Program-made: the position numbers and the translations under genes
Source of the DNA: Vallitalea sp.
GTDB taxonomy: Bacteria > Bacillota > Clostridia > Lachnospirales > Vallitaleaceae
Assembly: GCF_025211055.1 (NCBI RefSeq)
Contig: NZ_JAOARO010000077.1
Span: 124,001 to 188,000 of the forward strand
DNA length: 64,000 nucleotides
Direction of reading: 5' to 3'
Notes under the pieces: model-generated
The model's database searches: none
What the model was told of the DNA's origin: nothing
Seen by the model: the letters and a program-made list of their open reading frames with translations, nothing else
In this document: positions 26,777-36,606 of the stretch, piece after piece
How the letters are laid out: the number at the start of each line of letters is the position of its first letter
How positions within the stretch are numbered: position 1 is the first letter of the stretch

Positions 26777-28906
26777 TTAATTTATTTGAAATTCACTTGA
26801 TAATCCATCAAAGTTTATGATATCACCTGTCCATCCATTTTTATATGCACCATGATGAAGAATTCTATATATTCCTGGCAAAGTATCGTTAGGTATTGTC
26901 CATTCTACTTTTGCTAGAGAACTACCCCATACTGGATCTTTTCTTATCCATCTGTATTTAGTTTCCCAATCCCAATCATTAGCGATTGTTACCCATTGAT
27001 TATCAACTCGTTTTTGTACTTCTAGATAAGTTGATTGTGTTTTTAGATCGTTCTTAGGATGACCAGTCCAGAATGAAACGGATACACTATCACCGATGTT
27101 ATACGAAGAGTGTACGTCTTCTTCAACTTCTCCAAAATCCTTACCTATAGGAACATTATCAAACACAACTCCTGTTTGGAAACACATTTGTTCGTCTTTT
27201 AGATCTCTAGGTGTAGGACCTGATTCAGTTGTCACATTATTTTTCATATCATTTGCTATTTTGTGGAATTCCTGTAAATAGCTTGGTAATGTCCATTTAC
27301 CAAAATGAGTTGATGCTCCTTCGTAATGCTGCATATCATATTCTTCCTGAGTAGCTACATAACCACTATACCCATTGGAAAGTCCTGCTAAAACAACTGT
27401 ATGCTCTATATTAGAGTCTTTGTCCATAGTTTGCTTAACAATTCTTTTTAGCCTTCTACCAGACATAGAGGTAAATTCAGCTGGGACTGCCACTAAGACT
27501 AATTGACCAATTTTCATAATCTGTATAGGTAATATTTCTGGAGTCCAAGGATAAGGTTCTCCTTTTCCAGTAGCAAAAAGTATTGGTTTGGGATAGTGTT
27601 GTTCCCATAGTTCTGGATATTTTAATCCATTGACAGTATTTATTTCTGGAATTATATTGAGAAAATGTTGAGCAGTTTTTACTAGATTACATCCCTCATC
27701 TATCGGATAATCATCTGAAGTCATTCCCTCATGGAACATATCTATATTACTAGGACCGTCTTCTGCTCCACAAGCAAATGAATATCCTATAGCTGCATCA
27801 TATGTCAACTTATGGTCTGATTCTGTTATTTCAGTTGGTAGTTCACTATTGCACTTATAACTAGTATATTCTAGCGCTACACTTATGTTCGAAAAATCTA
27901 TGTATTTATGTCTATAATCAATGTTACCACTTACAATAGTAGCTGCAGAATTACTTAGTTCAAGTCCCTTCAAGTATTGCTGTTCTCCTGCAAATTTTGT
28001 ACTTTCAAAATCATTATCCCCATATCCTTGTTCTCCCCCATAAATATTAGGAGATACATCACCACAGTCACTCTGGGCAAATGCAGCTACAAATGTTTTA
28101 TCTGCCCTATAATCCGTTCCTAGAGTTTTTTCATATAGATATGATGCATATCCTTTATTATCACTGGAAATATAATGATTTGTATTACCCATTGATGTTG
28201 GATGTATTGGAAACCAGTTGATTATTCCTAATAAGTCTCCATTGTTATTTTTGATATTAAGCATTACCATATCCCTATCAATATCATCTGCAAATATATT
28301 TCTCTCATCTTCATCATTATTATTATAAGCTACTATAGACCTATTAATGCTTGTTCCATTAAGAGTAGAAGAATTAATCTCAATATAACCTGATTCAAGG
28401 TTATTATGAGCTCTTACTATAGAATTATATATACCATCTACTATACAGTCATAATTTTCTTCAATATAACCGTATGCTGAAATATTATATAAAGCATAAT
28501 GAGAATGACCTGCTGGACCACAATGAGTATGAGTAGCACTTAACATAACGTTTTCATCTGTATATAAATCACCATATGTCTCCTGTAATTTCCTCATTAC
28601 ACCCTGTTTGACTCCCTGAAATAGTTGTCCCAAATCTGCACTAACAAACACAATTCTCTTGTTATTGGCATTATCAGCAACTATAAATGCCCTTGACCGA
28701 AGTCTAAGATGAATCCCTTCTGTTATTTGTTCATTACTTGCGTAACCCATCATTACTACTTCTGCTGCTGGTCCTGTTATATCATAAATACCTGTCCCAA
28801 CATTATAGTTTCCATTATCTTTTGCATATGTAACATTACGTGTAGGTATTGCAATCAATGATATAGCACATATTAGGCATAAAAACTTATTGAATCCTCT
28901 TAACAT
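26777..28906 (-). CDS. Secreted neutral/alkaline ceramidase-like hydrolase
   Basis: A 709-residue protein with a Sec signal peptide (hydrophobic FLCLICAISLIAIPT, likely cleavage after TYA near residue 28). It is related to neutral ceramidases, zinc amidohydrolases that split ceramide into sphingosine and fatty acid. Visible family motifs are the zinc-ligand region ATHTHCGPAG, the nucleophile-serine region INWFPIHPTSMGNTN followed by SSDNKGYAS, FAQSDCGDVSPN, and the C-terminal Ig-like region with TGHPKNDLKTQSTYLEVQ. The length is close to bacterial ceramidases. AAGGAGGAGATTTAT precedes the ATG. It is a single gene with its own terminator. The substrate could be ceramide from a host or food source, or another N-acyl lipid. 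Confidence 0.88.
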   Translation of the reverse strand: MLRGFNKFLCLICAISLIAIPTRNVTYAKDNGNYNVGTGIYDITGPAAEVVMMGYASNEQITEGIHLRLRSRAFIVADNANNKRIVFVSADLGQLFQGVKQGVMRKLQETYGDLYTDENVMLSATHTHCGPAGHSHYALYNISAYGYIEENYDCIVDGIYNSIVRAHNNLESGYIEINSSTLNGTSINRSIVAYNNNDEDERNIFADDIDRDMVMLNIKNNNGDLLGIINWFPIHPTSMGNTNHYISSDNKGYASYLYEKTLGTDYRADKTFVAAFAQSDCGDVSPNIYGGEQGYGDNDFESTKFAGEQQYLKGLELSNSAATIVSGNIDYRHKYIDFSNISVALEYTSYKCNSELPTEITESDHKLTYDAAIGYSFACGAEDGPSNIDMFHEGMTSDDYPIDEGCNLVKTAQHFLNIIPEINTVNGLKYPELWEQHYPKPILFATGKGEPYPWTPEILPIQIMKIGQLVLVAVPAEFTSMSGRRLKRIVKQTMDKDSNIEHTVVLAGLSNGYSGYVATQEEYDMQHYEGASTHFGKWTLPSYLQEFHKIANDMKNNVTTESGPTPRDLKDEQMCFQTGVVFDNVPIGKDFGEVEEDVHSSYNIGDSVSVSFWTGHPKNDLKTQSTYLEVQKRVDNQWVTIANDWDWETKYRWIRKDPVWGSSLAKVEWTIPNDTLPGIYRILHHGAYKNGWTGDIINFDGLSSEFQIN

Positions 28907-29056
28907 ATAAATCTCCTCCTTGTCCTAGTAATAATATATTCATATATATTACTTTTTATGAATATTTTTATATTCAAGGAGTTAATTAAATATGACTTAG
29001 ATTATAGCATAGTCATTGAACCATCTATAATCTGTGGGATGGTAAACCATAAATTT

Positions 29057-30796
29057 CTATTCTTCAGCGTAAATATTGATAAATTCAAATGTTGAAAAAT
29101 CAAATAACCCTTTTTCACAAACTTTGATTTCCGGTATTACTACAAGTGACATGAATGAAAGTGTCAATAATGGATTAATATCAACTTTTGGTGCAATTAT
29201 CTTTATCATCTCATTAAGTTTTCCTAAATCCTTTAATACTGTTTCAGAGTCCCTTGTAGTGATTAATCCACAGATTTCAAGATTTAACTTAGCAAGTACT
29301 TTATTATCATCTACAACAACAATTCCACCCTGCATCTCTTCTATAACTTTAATTGCCTTTAGTATATCGTTATCATTAGTTCCTACAACAATTAGATTAT
29401 GAGAGTCATGAGAAATAGTAGTTGCTATTGCTCCTGATTCTAGTTTTAGACCTTTCAGAATACCTTTACCTATATTACCAGTTTTTCTATGTCTTTCAAT
29501 GACTATAATTTTCTGCTGATCTTTTTCTATATCTGGTTGAAAGTGTCCTCGATCATTGGTTATGACCTTTTCAATAGATTTTTTTGTGACTACTCCATTA
29601 TTGATTACTTCTATAATATTAGCTTTATGATAGCCTTTCATATCAATAATCAGATCTTCTTTTTTTATTTCAGGTATATTTATAGAGGCTATTAATTTCT
29701 CTGGTTTCTCACATATAATTGTTGAAACTTCATCTATCAGCTTTTTATCTTTTACTACTAATTTTCCATTTTTATATACATCAATAATGTTAAGGTCCTG
29801 AATATTATCTAGTACTGAAAAATCCGCAATATACCCTGGAGCTATTGCTCCTTTTTCGTGGAGTTTATAACATTGGCAAGTATTATATGTTGCCATTGAT
29901 ATAGCTATAATTGGATCAAGACCTGACTTGATTGCTAGTTTTACATTATGATTGACTCCACCAATAGTCACCAGCTCGTCAAGATGTTTATCATCTGTTG
30001 CAAAACATAATAACCTATGGTTTCTCTCATTGACACTTGGTATAATATTAGGTAGATCTTTACATACTGAACCATATCTAACCAAAGTGTGGATTCCTCT
30101 TCTGTTTCTTTCTATTAAATCTTCAGCTGTGGTGGATTCATGGTCAGTTCTAATTCCTGCAGTTGCATAAGCATTCAACTTATTGATATCAAATCCCGCA
30201 CAGTGACCGTCGATAATACAATTTTTGTTTTTTGCGTCTTCCAATTTTTCTATCATGTCCTCATTACAAGATACTACCGCTGGAAAATCCATAACTTCTG
30301 CAAGCCCTAGCACACTTTCTTCTTCATATAGTGGTTTTAGGTCTTTAGCTGTTAGAATTGCACCCCCTCGCTCAAGACTAGTGGCTGGAACACATGAAGG
30401 AAGCATTATATTGACATCCAATGGTACATGTTTAGCCATATCCATCATATATCTTATTCCATCAACTCCACTCACATTAGCTATTTCATGAGGATCAGCA
30501 ATAATAGTCGTTACTCCAAAAGGTAATATTGCATTAGAGTATTGAATTGGTGTAACCATGGAGGATTCTATATGTAAGTGTCCATCTACAAAGCCTGGAA
30601 TGATGGTTTTACCAGTTCCATCTACTTCTAATTCACCTTTTCCTTTGTAAGCACCTATTCCGACAAAATATCCATCTTTAATTGCTACATCTGATGTATA
30701 TGTATCTAGATTAAATACATCTACGATCTTTACATTACTAATTACTAAATCCGCTTTTACTTCTTTTGTTGCTGCTTTTATTCTATCTACAAGCAT
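29057..30796 (-). CDS. ade: Adenine deaminase
   Basis: A 579-residue amidohydrolase converting adenine to hypoxanthine and ammonia. Motifs: metal-binding PGFVDGHLHIESSM, IADPHEIANVSGVDG, DGHCAG, RTDHESTTAEDLIERNRRG and FATDDKH, followed by the C-terminal ade domain (SHDSHNLIVVGTN, GGIVVVDD). The frame is open a further 165 bases upstream, but that stretch is the riboswitch leader and its terminator. AAGGAG 9 bases before the ATG at 30796 sets the start. Expression is predicted to be controlled by the guanine-type riboswitch about 280 bases upstream. Confidence 0.95.
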   Translation of the reverse strand: MLVDRIKAATKEVKADLVISNVKIVDVFNLDTYTSDVAIKDGYFVGIGAYKGKGELEVDGTGKTIIPGFVDGHLHIESSMVTPIQYSNAILPFGVTTIIADPHEIANVSGVDGIRYMMDMAKHVPLDVNIMLPSCVPATSLERGGAILTAKDLKPLYEEESVLGLAEVMDFPAVVSCNEDMIEKLEDAKNKNCIIDGHCAGFDINKLNAYATAGIRTDHESTTAEDLIERNRRGIHTLVRYGSVCKDLPNIIPSVNERNHRLLCFATDDKHLDELVTIGGVNHNVKLAIKSGLDPIIAISMATYNTCQCYKLHEKGAIAPGYIADFSVLDNIQDLNIIDVYKNGKLVVKDKKLIDEVSTIICEKPEKLIASINIPEIKKEDLIIDMKGYHKANIIEVINNGVVTKKSIEKVITNDRGHFQPDIEKDQQKIIVIERHRKTGNIGKGILKGLKLESGAIATTISHDSHNLIVVGTNDNDILKAIKVIEEMQGGIVVVDDNKVLAKLNLEICGLITTRDSETVLKDLGKLNEMIKIIAPKVDINPLLTLSFMSLVVIPEIKVCEKGLFDFSTFEFINIYAEE

Positions 30797-30912
30797 TACA
30801 CAAGACTCCTTATGGCGATTATATATAATTTTTATTTGGTTATTGGGAAGTTTCATATTAAGTAGTCTGGTATGTATTATAATAGAAAGTAAGGATGATT
30901 TCTTGAACATAT

Positions 30913-30939
30913 AAAAAAGACTTTCTATTAGAAAGTCTC
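30913..30939 (-). terminator. Riboswitch-controlled terminator in the ade leader
   Basis: Minus strand: stem AGACTTTC/GAAAGTCT with loop TAATA, followed by TTTTTT. It lies between the purine riboswitch and the ade start. Its 5' arm contains AGAGACTTTCT-type sequence fully complementary over 11 bases to the riboswitch core at 31111-31121, which gives an antiterminator pairing. Confidence 0.85.
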
Positions 30940-30982
30940 TTGATTCATAGTAGATATGCATTGCATAAATTTTAGTAAGACC

Positions 30983-31014
30983 AAAAAAACATCAGTTGGT
31001 TTATGAGTAACTGA
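30983..31014 (-). terminator. Weak second terminator-like hairpin in the ade leader
   Basis: Minus strand: CAGTT, an 11-base loop, AACTG, then a T run (TTTTTTT at 30989-30983). The stem is only about 5 bp, so it could be an auxiliary terminator or a pause site. Confidence 0.35.
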
Positions 31015-31078
31015 GTCCTTTAATCTATAAAGCACCTATTTATAAATAATAAATGGGTACTAACTAATTATACTATAA

Positions 31079-31147
31079 AATCGTAGTCCTGTATTTTACG
31101 GTTACAGGGTAGAGACTTTCTCACCATATTAGAGAATTTATACGAAA
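31079..31147 (-). ncRNA. Purine riboswitch, guanine-type
   Basis: The minus strand carries the conserved core: TATAA, AATATGG, the GTCTCTACC junction, the P3 hairpin CCTGT-AACCGTAAA-ATACAGG and GGACTACGA closing P1 with TCGTA. The specificity base in GACTA-C-GA is C, as in guanine/hypoxanthine aptamers; adenine aptamers have T. It lies upstream of adenine deaminase, so hypoxanthine, the enzyme's product and a known ligand of this class, would be the logical feedback signal. Confidence 0.95.
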
Positions 31148-31250
31148 CAATTAATTTTTATTATAAAATATACTCAAGCCAGTTAATATAACTAGTTTGA
31201 GTTTTCATTTGATTTGTTGAATCATTCATCTATGATATAGATTGTAGAAT

Positions 31251-31278
31251 ATTGTATCACAATATTATTTTTTGTCAA
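31251..31278 (-). promoter_or_regulatory. Promoter of the riboswitch-ade transcript
   Basis: Minus strand TTGACA (31278-31273) and TACAAT (31256-31251) with a 16-base spacer. The predicted start near 31244 leaves about 95 bases before the riboswitch P1. Confidence 0.7.
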
Positions 31279-31382
31279 GATGGTAATAATTGACATGCAT
31301 AATTTTTCAGTTAAGTCATGTAATTTTATCAGCTGTCAACTACATAATAATCATATTCAGCATTCCCGTTGTTTTTTTATAT

Positions 31383-31913
31383 TTAATTCATATATTCTTC
31401 TTTCAGTAATCCCATTACTATGATATCATGATAATTTCCTTCTCTATAAAGTTCTTTACGTAACACTCCTTCTGTTATGAATCCACATTTTTCATAGCAT
31501 CTCATTGCTCTTTTGTTGAATGAATATACATTTAATTTTATTTTGTTAATATTCATCTCGTTGAAGATAAATCTTATAAGTACATTCATTGCATCAGTTC
31601 CATATCCTTTATTCCAATATTCTTTGTTTCCGATGAATATGCCTATTTCCACGTTACTGTTTTTCCAATCAACTTGATTTATTCCACAACCACCAATATA
31701 TATATTATCATCAAGAGTTTCAATAGCAAAATTATATGTGTCTTTCAATGCAGTATTACTTTCAAACCACTTTTCTTCATCTTGCAACGTATAGGGGTAG
31801 GGTATTCCTGGATTTAAGTTTTTTTTCAGTTCTTTATCATTAATATAGTTTTGTGCTACTTCCGCATCAGATTTCCTATATTCTCTTAACCTGATTTTTT
31901 TTCCTTTATACAT
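31383..31913 (-). CDS. GNAT-family N-acetyltransferase (RimJ/RimL-like)
   Basis: A 176-residue acetyltransferase with the RimJ/RimL layout: N-terminal KKIRLREYRKSDAEVAQNYI, acetyl-CoA loop region NKEYWNKGYGTDAMNVLIRF, and the C-terminal INKIKLNVYSFNKRAMRCYE followed by KCGFITEGVLR. GAGAGGAGTAATAATT precedes the ATG. It stands alone between the ade promoter and a gene-poor segment. The substrate (protein N-terminus, antibiotic or small amine) cannot be told. Confidence 0.85.
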   Translation of the reverse strand: MYKGKKIRLREYRKSDAEVAQNYINDKELKKNLNPGIPYPYTLQDEEKWFESNTALKDTYNFAIETLDDNIYIGGCGINQVDWKNSNVEIGIFIGNKEYWNKGYGTDAMNVLIRFIFNEMNINKIKLNVYSFNKRAMRCYEKCGFITEGVLRKELYREGNYHDIIVMGLLKEEYMN

Positions 31914-32401
31914 AATTATTACTCCTCTCTTTTTTTGAATTCAGCTTACTTATGAAGTATTTATCTCCATATTGCTATATATAAATTATATATATGTACT
32001 ATAATAATGTCAATTTGCAGTTAACTATTGTATTCAATTTGTAACACAAAAAGTTCATCATCGATTATATAATTATAAAAACTATAATGTATTTAGGTTT
32101 ATATATTCGAAATTATCTTGTATAATAATAGAATAGGAATAAACCAAAATAAAAATATTAAATTTTCTTATTAAGATAACAATCATAATTATCACTAAAA
32201 TTATACAATATATATGGTTTAATTTCACAAAAATAAATTTACATATAATCTTTTGCTCATAATTACTCTTATATAGTAGAATTTTATCTTATATGTAAGT
32301 AAAAATGACTAATTTTTGACAATTCTATTGATTATTTAAATATTAATAATATAATAAATTATGAATTAGCTAGAACATATATTAATCTGCAGTTTTAATA
32401 A
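31914..32401. other. AT-rich intergenic stretch without a recognisable gene
   Basis: About 490 bases, very AT-rich, with stops in all frames. I see no RNA gene or repeat. The last part is in frame with the decayed gene that follows and may be its eroded 5' end. Confidence 0.6.
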
Positions 32402-33194
32402 TTTCCTAATGCTTATATTGAAAAAGAAATAATAGACATAAATAAATTTCATAACCGCAGTTTATTATCAAAGGATAATAATATTTCAAATTCACCTACT
32501 AAAAATAGGCATTGCTACAGTTTATTATGAAGAAAAATACACAAGAAATACTGATCATGAAATTATTTGTACAGAAAGCAGATTATTATCATTAGATGAA
32601 ATCAACAAAATAGGTAAAGAAAAATTCTCTACAAAAAGTGATATAATATGGGATGGAATAGATTCCGTAAAAAGAGGAACTCTAAATATTACAATTGAAA
32701 TTGGTACAGAAAATGGATGGAGTGAAGATAATTATGATTACTATCTAAAAGGTCAAGCCGACTGGGGTCCTTCATTTTTAGGTGTTAGTCATGGTCCTGC
32801 AGTTGGATATGATTATATAGGATTTAGTTGGGGAGGAGGATTCAACCTTGGAGACTCTGAAATATCTGGTTACTATAATAATTATTCTCCTATAAACTAT
32901 TATAGAGAGGATATAGTTCATAACGCAGGAATTGTTTGGAGTTTTGAAGAACAATACCCAATTATGTCTCAATATGCAAAACACACAGAAGCATTAATTC
33001 ATATTTCTAAAAACACACCAACTGGTAATGGTAATTCAACAACTGTAGCATTAAAATATATACATACTTATCAATCCGCAAAAGGTACAATTAGTATTAA
33101 TGCTTCACCTAGTGGAATAGGTACTGGATTTACATTACAAGATGTTTCAAAACAATGGAACATTGTAGCATATATTACAAATATAAATTATTAA
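32402..33194 (+). pseudogene. Decayed gene of unknown function (frameshift, no start)
   Basis: One open frame runs from about 32442 to TAA at 33194 and encodes about 240 residues (VYYEEKYTRNTDHE, then RGTLNITIEIGTENGWSE, GFSWGGGFNLGDSE and NNAL-like ends), but there is no start codon before the internal ATG at 32964. Just upstream, from 32402, a second frame reads plausibly (NAYIEKEIIDINKFHNRSLL) and ends in a TGA near 32530. This looks like a frameshifted gene whose 5' end is also lost. No family is recognised. The following gene on the same strand may be its original partner. Confidence 0.5.
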
Positions 33195-33262
33195 TATCTT
33201 TTAGCTTTTACTTTTAGATACGATACATATATCAGAATAATAAAAATATTGGGAGTGATAAA

Positions 33263-33841
33263 TTGTCACGAAAAAGATACCTATTTTTTTGTGTGCTAGT
33301 TCTAGTATTTATTATATTAGGGGACTATACTGATGGACTTTGGTCTAACCCAAACTATGAACATGGTAGTACAATTATTCAAACATTAAATTATTATTAT
33401 AATATCAATAAATCCAATACTAAACTTGATGAGTTAATATATCAAGTTAAAACTAATAATGCTTACTTAGTTTTTTATAAGGATAATTATAATCTCTTAA
33501 ATATAGCATTACTTAAAAAAAGATGGAATTCTAGATGGAAGGTACTTGCTAAAAAAAGAGGTATTTCTTTAGAAAATACTCTGCCAAATATATGGAATCT
33601 CAATGAAAGTAAAACAACTTGGCAATGGACACATTTAAAAAATGGGAATATTCAAATACCTATTTTTTATGGAGTAATATATAGTAACGATGTTAATAAA
33701 ATAATAGTTAATAATGAAGAGGCTACAATAATAAGAAAAAATGATTTTAATATATGGTTTAGCATACAAGAATATACCAATAACTATGATATCAAAATAT
33801 ATAACTCTTCAACACAGGTAATTGAAAAATATCCTAAATGA
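33263..33841 (+). CDS. Small membrane-anchored orphan protein
   Basis: A 192-residue protein starting at TTG with GGGAGTG 7 bases upstream. A single N-terminal hydrophobic segment (YLFFCVLVLVFIILG) after SRKR suggests a signal anchor with the rest outside the cell. The remainder is rich in Asn, Tyr and Trp (IWNLNESKTTWQWTHLKNGN). I recognise no domain. It follows the decayed gene by 68 bases and ends at a shared bidirectional terminator. Confidence 0.6.
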   Translation: MSRKRYLFFCVLVLVFIILGDYTDGLWSNPNYEHGSTIIQTLNYYYNINKSNTKLDELIYQVKTNNAYLVFYKDNYNLLNIALLKKRWNSRWKVLAKKRGISLENTLPNIWNLNESKTTWQWTHLKNGNIQIPIFYGVIYSNDVNKIIVNNEEATIIRKNDFNIWFSIQEYTNNYDIKIYNSSTQVIEKYPK

Positions 33842-33868
33842 AGTTAACTTTTACAAATATTATAAATA

Positions 33869-33904
33869 TGAAAATCTCAGACTTTAGATAGCCTGAGATT
33901 TTTA
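33869..33904. terminator. Bidirectional terminator
   Basis: Stem AAAATCTCAG/CTGAGATTTT with an 11- to 12-base loop, flanked by T runs on both strands. It lies between the convergent orphan gene (plus) and the oxidoreductase operon (minus) and can serve both. Confidence 0.8.
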
Positions 33905-33910
33905 TATTCA

Positions 33911-34447
33911 TTACTTAACACATTCAGCTCCACGTTCCATGGCTTTTATATTAATTGGAATAAGATGTTCTTTTGATTTTCCTAATACTTTCTTGAGTGC
34001 TTCAATAACTGAATCTATACTAACAACTTTGGTTAGTTCCAAATAAGCACCAAGCATTACCATATTAGCTATCCTTGTGTTACCAAGTTCAACTGCAATC
34101 TCATTAGCTTTGATATAATATACATTTATATCATCTCTAGTTGCTTTTATATCTATCAGCGAACTGTTAATTAATAGATTACCGCCTTCCTTGACACTAT
34201 TTTCAAATTTAATTAATGATGGTTTGTTTAACATCAATCCTGCTGTAGCTTTTGTCACTATAGGTGATGCAACTGGTTTGTCTGATACAATTACATTACA
34301 GTTGGCTGTTCCGCCACGCATTTCTGGTCCATAGGATGGTAACCATGACACTTCTTTTTTTTCAGTCATTCCTGCATATGTTAGTATCCTGCCAATAGAC
34401 ATAACACCTTGACCACCAAATCCAGCAATAATTAGTTGCTCAGTCAT
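33911..34447 (-). CDS. 2-oxoacid:ferredoxin oxidoreductase, gamma subunit
   Basis: A 178-residue gamma subunit of the KorC/VorC type (AGFGGQGVMSIGRILTYAGM, SWLPSYGPEMRGGTANC, NKPSLIKFE). It is the last gene of a delta-alpha-beta-gamma operon that oxidatively decarboxylates a 2-oxoacid to an acyl-CoA and reduces ferredoxin. Spacing to the beta gene is 2 bases, with AAGGAGGGGGAG inside the beta gene's end. It terminates at the bidirectional hairpin. Confidence 0.93.
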   Translation of the reverse strand: MTEQLIIAGFGGQGVMSIGRILTYAGMTEKKEVSWLPSYGPEMRGGTANCNVIVSDKPVASPIVTKATAGLMLNKPSLIKFENSVKEGGNLLINSSLIDIKATRDDINVYYIKANEIAVELGNTRIANMVMLGAYLELTKVVSIDSVIEALKKVLGKSKEHLIPINIKAMERGAECVK

Positions 34448-34449
34448 TG

Positions 34450-35187
34450 TTACTCCCCCTCCTTTTTAACACCCAAAGGATATACTGGAACCATGCTATC
34501 TTTAACCCATTCAAGTGCTTCAGAAGGTGACATTCCCCAGTTGGTAGGGCAAGTTGATAACACCTCAATTAATGAAAATCCTTTGTTATTAACTTGATTC
34601 TCAAAAGCTTTCTTAATAGCTTTTTTAGCTTGTTTTATATGTTTCACGTCATGAACCGATACTCTTTCTATGTAATATGCTCCATCCAAGGTAGCCAACA
34701 TTTCTGATACTTTTATAGGTAATCCTGCAAGTTTTGGATCTCTTCCATAAGGAGATGTAGTTGTTACTTGACCAACTAATGTTGTTGGTGCCATTTGTCC
34801 ACCTGTCATTCCATAGATTGCATTATTAACAAAAATTACAGTAATATTTTCATTTCTTGCTGCTGCATGAACAATCTCAGCTGCTCCGATGGATGCTAAA
34901 TCTCCGTCACCTTGATATGTAAAAACTATGTTGTCTGGTAAAACCCTTTTAATACCTGTTGCAACAGCAGGAGCACGACCATGCGCTGCTTCGTGCATAT
35001 CACAGCCAAAATATTTGTATGCAAAAACAGAACATCCTACAGGTGCTACACCTATAGCTTTATCTTGTATATTAAGGTCATCTATTGCTTCAGCAACTAA
35101 ACGATGTATTATTCCATGAGTACAACCAGGGCAATAATGAAAAGGAGTTTCAGTTAGGGCCTTTGGTTTATCAAATACTACTTTCAT
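34450..35187 (-). CDS. 2-oxoacid:ferredoxin oxidoreductase, beta (ThDP) subunit
   Basis: A 245-residue thiamine-diphosphate-binding subunit. [41 protein letters not shown], the ThDP motif [20 protein letters not shown] with [16 protein letters not shown], and [16 protein letters not shown] match the KorB/VorB class. It sits between the alpha and gamma genes with 2-base gaps and strong ribosome binding sites. Confidence 0.94.
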   Translation of the reverse strand: MKVVFDKPKALTETPFHYCPGCTHGIIHRLVAEAIDDLNIQDKAIGVAPVGCSVFAYKYFGCDMHEAAHGRAPAVATGIKRVLPDNIVFTYQGDGDLASIGAAEIVHAAARNENITVIFVNNAIYGMTGGQMAPTTLVGQVTTTSPYGRDPKLAGLPIKVSEMLATLDGAYYIERVSVHDVKHIKQAKKAIKKAFENQVNNKGFSLIEVLSTCPTNWGMSPSEALEWVKDSMVPVYPLGVKKEGE

Positions 35188-35189
35188 TA

Positions 35190-36254
35190 TTATACCTCCT
35201 TCACTATTTTTCTAATCTCTGCCATAATATCATTAGGAGTTGGTACCATACCACCTGTTCTGCCATAAAAATATACGTCTTTTTTTCCGTTCACTCCAAG
35301 TCTTATATCTTCTATCATTTGACCTTTGCTCATTTCAACACTCATGAATGCTTTTACATGGTCTTTGTCAGCGTATTCTCTAACAGATTTATAAGGGAAT
35401 GGCCATAATGTTATAGGTCTTATTAATCCTACATTGATTCCTTCTTCTTTTGCCATTTCGATTACACTTTTTACTATTCTTGCTGTTGTTCCATAAGCAG
35501 TTACGATTATCTCTGCATCATCGCAATTGTATTTTTCATATCTTACTTCTTTTTCCTCTATGAGTTTATATTTTTTATATGTCTTATCTACTTCTTTTTC
35601 AAGTTCAGCTGGGTCTATATATAATGAATTAATAATATTAGGTTTTCTAGTTCCATCGCAGCCTGTTGTAGCCCAATCTTTAGCAGGTAAATCTCTAGCA
35701 GGTGGTTTAACGAATTCAACTGGTTCCATCATTTGTCCAAGCATTCCGTCTCCAAGAATCATTACTGGATTCCTGTACATATCAGCTATATCAAATGCTT
35801 CCATTGTAAGACTAACCATCTCTTGTAAAGTTGATGGAGCATAAACGATTAGATTATAATCTCCATGTCCTCCACCTTTGACAGCTTGAAAGTAATCTGA
35901 CTGAGCTGGCTGGATTCCTCCAAGACCTGGGCCCCCTCTTACTATGTTAACTATAACACATGGTAACCCTGCTCCTGCTATATATGAAATGCCCTCTTGT
36001 TTTAGACTTATTCCAGGACTTGATGATGATGTCATAACTCTTGCTCCTGCTCCTGCTGCTCCGTATACCATATTTATGGCTGAAACCTCGGATTCTGCTT
36101 GTAAAAAAACACCTCCGATTTTAGGTAATTTTTTAGCCATATATGCTGGAATTTCATTTTGTGGTGTTATAGGATAACCAAAAAAATATTTGCATCCAGC
36201 TTGTATTGCAGCTTCTGCTATGGCTTCATTACCCTTCATTAAAACCTTTTCCAT
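35190..36254 (-). CDS. vorB: 2-oxoacid:ferredoxin oxidoreductase, alpha subunit (VorB-like)
   Basis: A 354-residue alpha subunit. [79 protein letters not shown] and [14 protein letters not shown] closely match proteins annotated as 3-methyl-2-oxobutanoate dehydrogenase subunit VorB. The preferred 2-oxoacid (2-ketoisovalerate, 2-ketoglutarate or other) cannot be fixed from sequence. A branched-chain aminotransferase gene 1.6 kb upstream supports branched-chain substrates. GGAGGAGTAATA precedes the ATG. Confidence 0.92.
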   Translation of the reverse strand: MEKVLMKGNEAIAEAAIQAGCKYFFGYPITPQNEIPAYMAKKLPKIGGVFLQAESEVSAINMVYGAAGAGARVMTSSSSPGISLKQEGISYIAGAGLPCVIVNIVRGGPGLGGIQPAQSDYFQAVKGGGHGDYNLIVYAPSTLQEMVSLTMEAFDIADMYRNPVMILGDGMLGQMMEPVEFVKPPARDLPAKDWATTGCDGTRKPNIINSLYIDPAELEKEVDKTYKKYKLIEEKEVRYEKYNCDDAEIIVTAYGTTARIVKSVIEMAKEEGINVGLIRPITLWPFPYKSVREYADKDHVKAFMSVEMSKGQMIEDIRLGVNGKKDVYFYGRTGGMVPTPNDIMAEIRKIVKEV

Positions 36255-36280
36255 TATTACTCCTCCATTCTATACTCTAA

Positions 36281-36487
36281 TTATTTCTCTACTTTAATGA
36301 CGACATCAGGACAAATGGTAGCACAAAAAGCACAACCAATACATTGATCCATGTCTGTAACAGTGGCAGGATGATATCCTTTTGTATTAATCTTATCTTT
36401 TGATAAAACCACTATCTTTTTAGGACATACTGTGGTACATAACCCACATCCCTTACATAACTCCTCATTAAAAGTTACCTTTGCCAT
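36281..36487 (-). CDS. 2-oxoacid:ferredoxin oxidoreductase, delta (2x[4Fe-4S]) subunit
   Basis: A 68-residue ferredoxin with two CxxCxxCxxxC clusters: CKGCGLCTTVCPKK and CIGCAFCATICPDV. It is the first gene of the operon, preceded by AAAGGAGATTACAT. It passes electrons from the ThDP enzyme to soluble ferredoxin. Confidence 0.95.
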   Translation of the reverse strand: MAKVTFNEELCKGCGLCTTVCPKKIVVLSKDKINTKGYHPATVTDMDQCIGCAFCATICPDVVIKVEK

Positions 36488-36606
36488 ATGTAATCTCCTT
36501 TCACCTAAGGAAACACTTAAATATTAGTTCATCTTTTGTAAGTTTGGATAAAGTTATATTTAAATGCTCCTATAATTATTAATACTTCATAATCTAGCAA
36601 AATACT

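Noticed and set aside
30797-30961. N-terminal 55-residue extension of adenine deaminase
   Set aside because: It covers the leader terminator and riboswitch expression platform; a good ribosome binding site marks the ATG at 30796.
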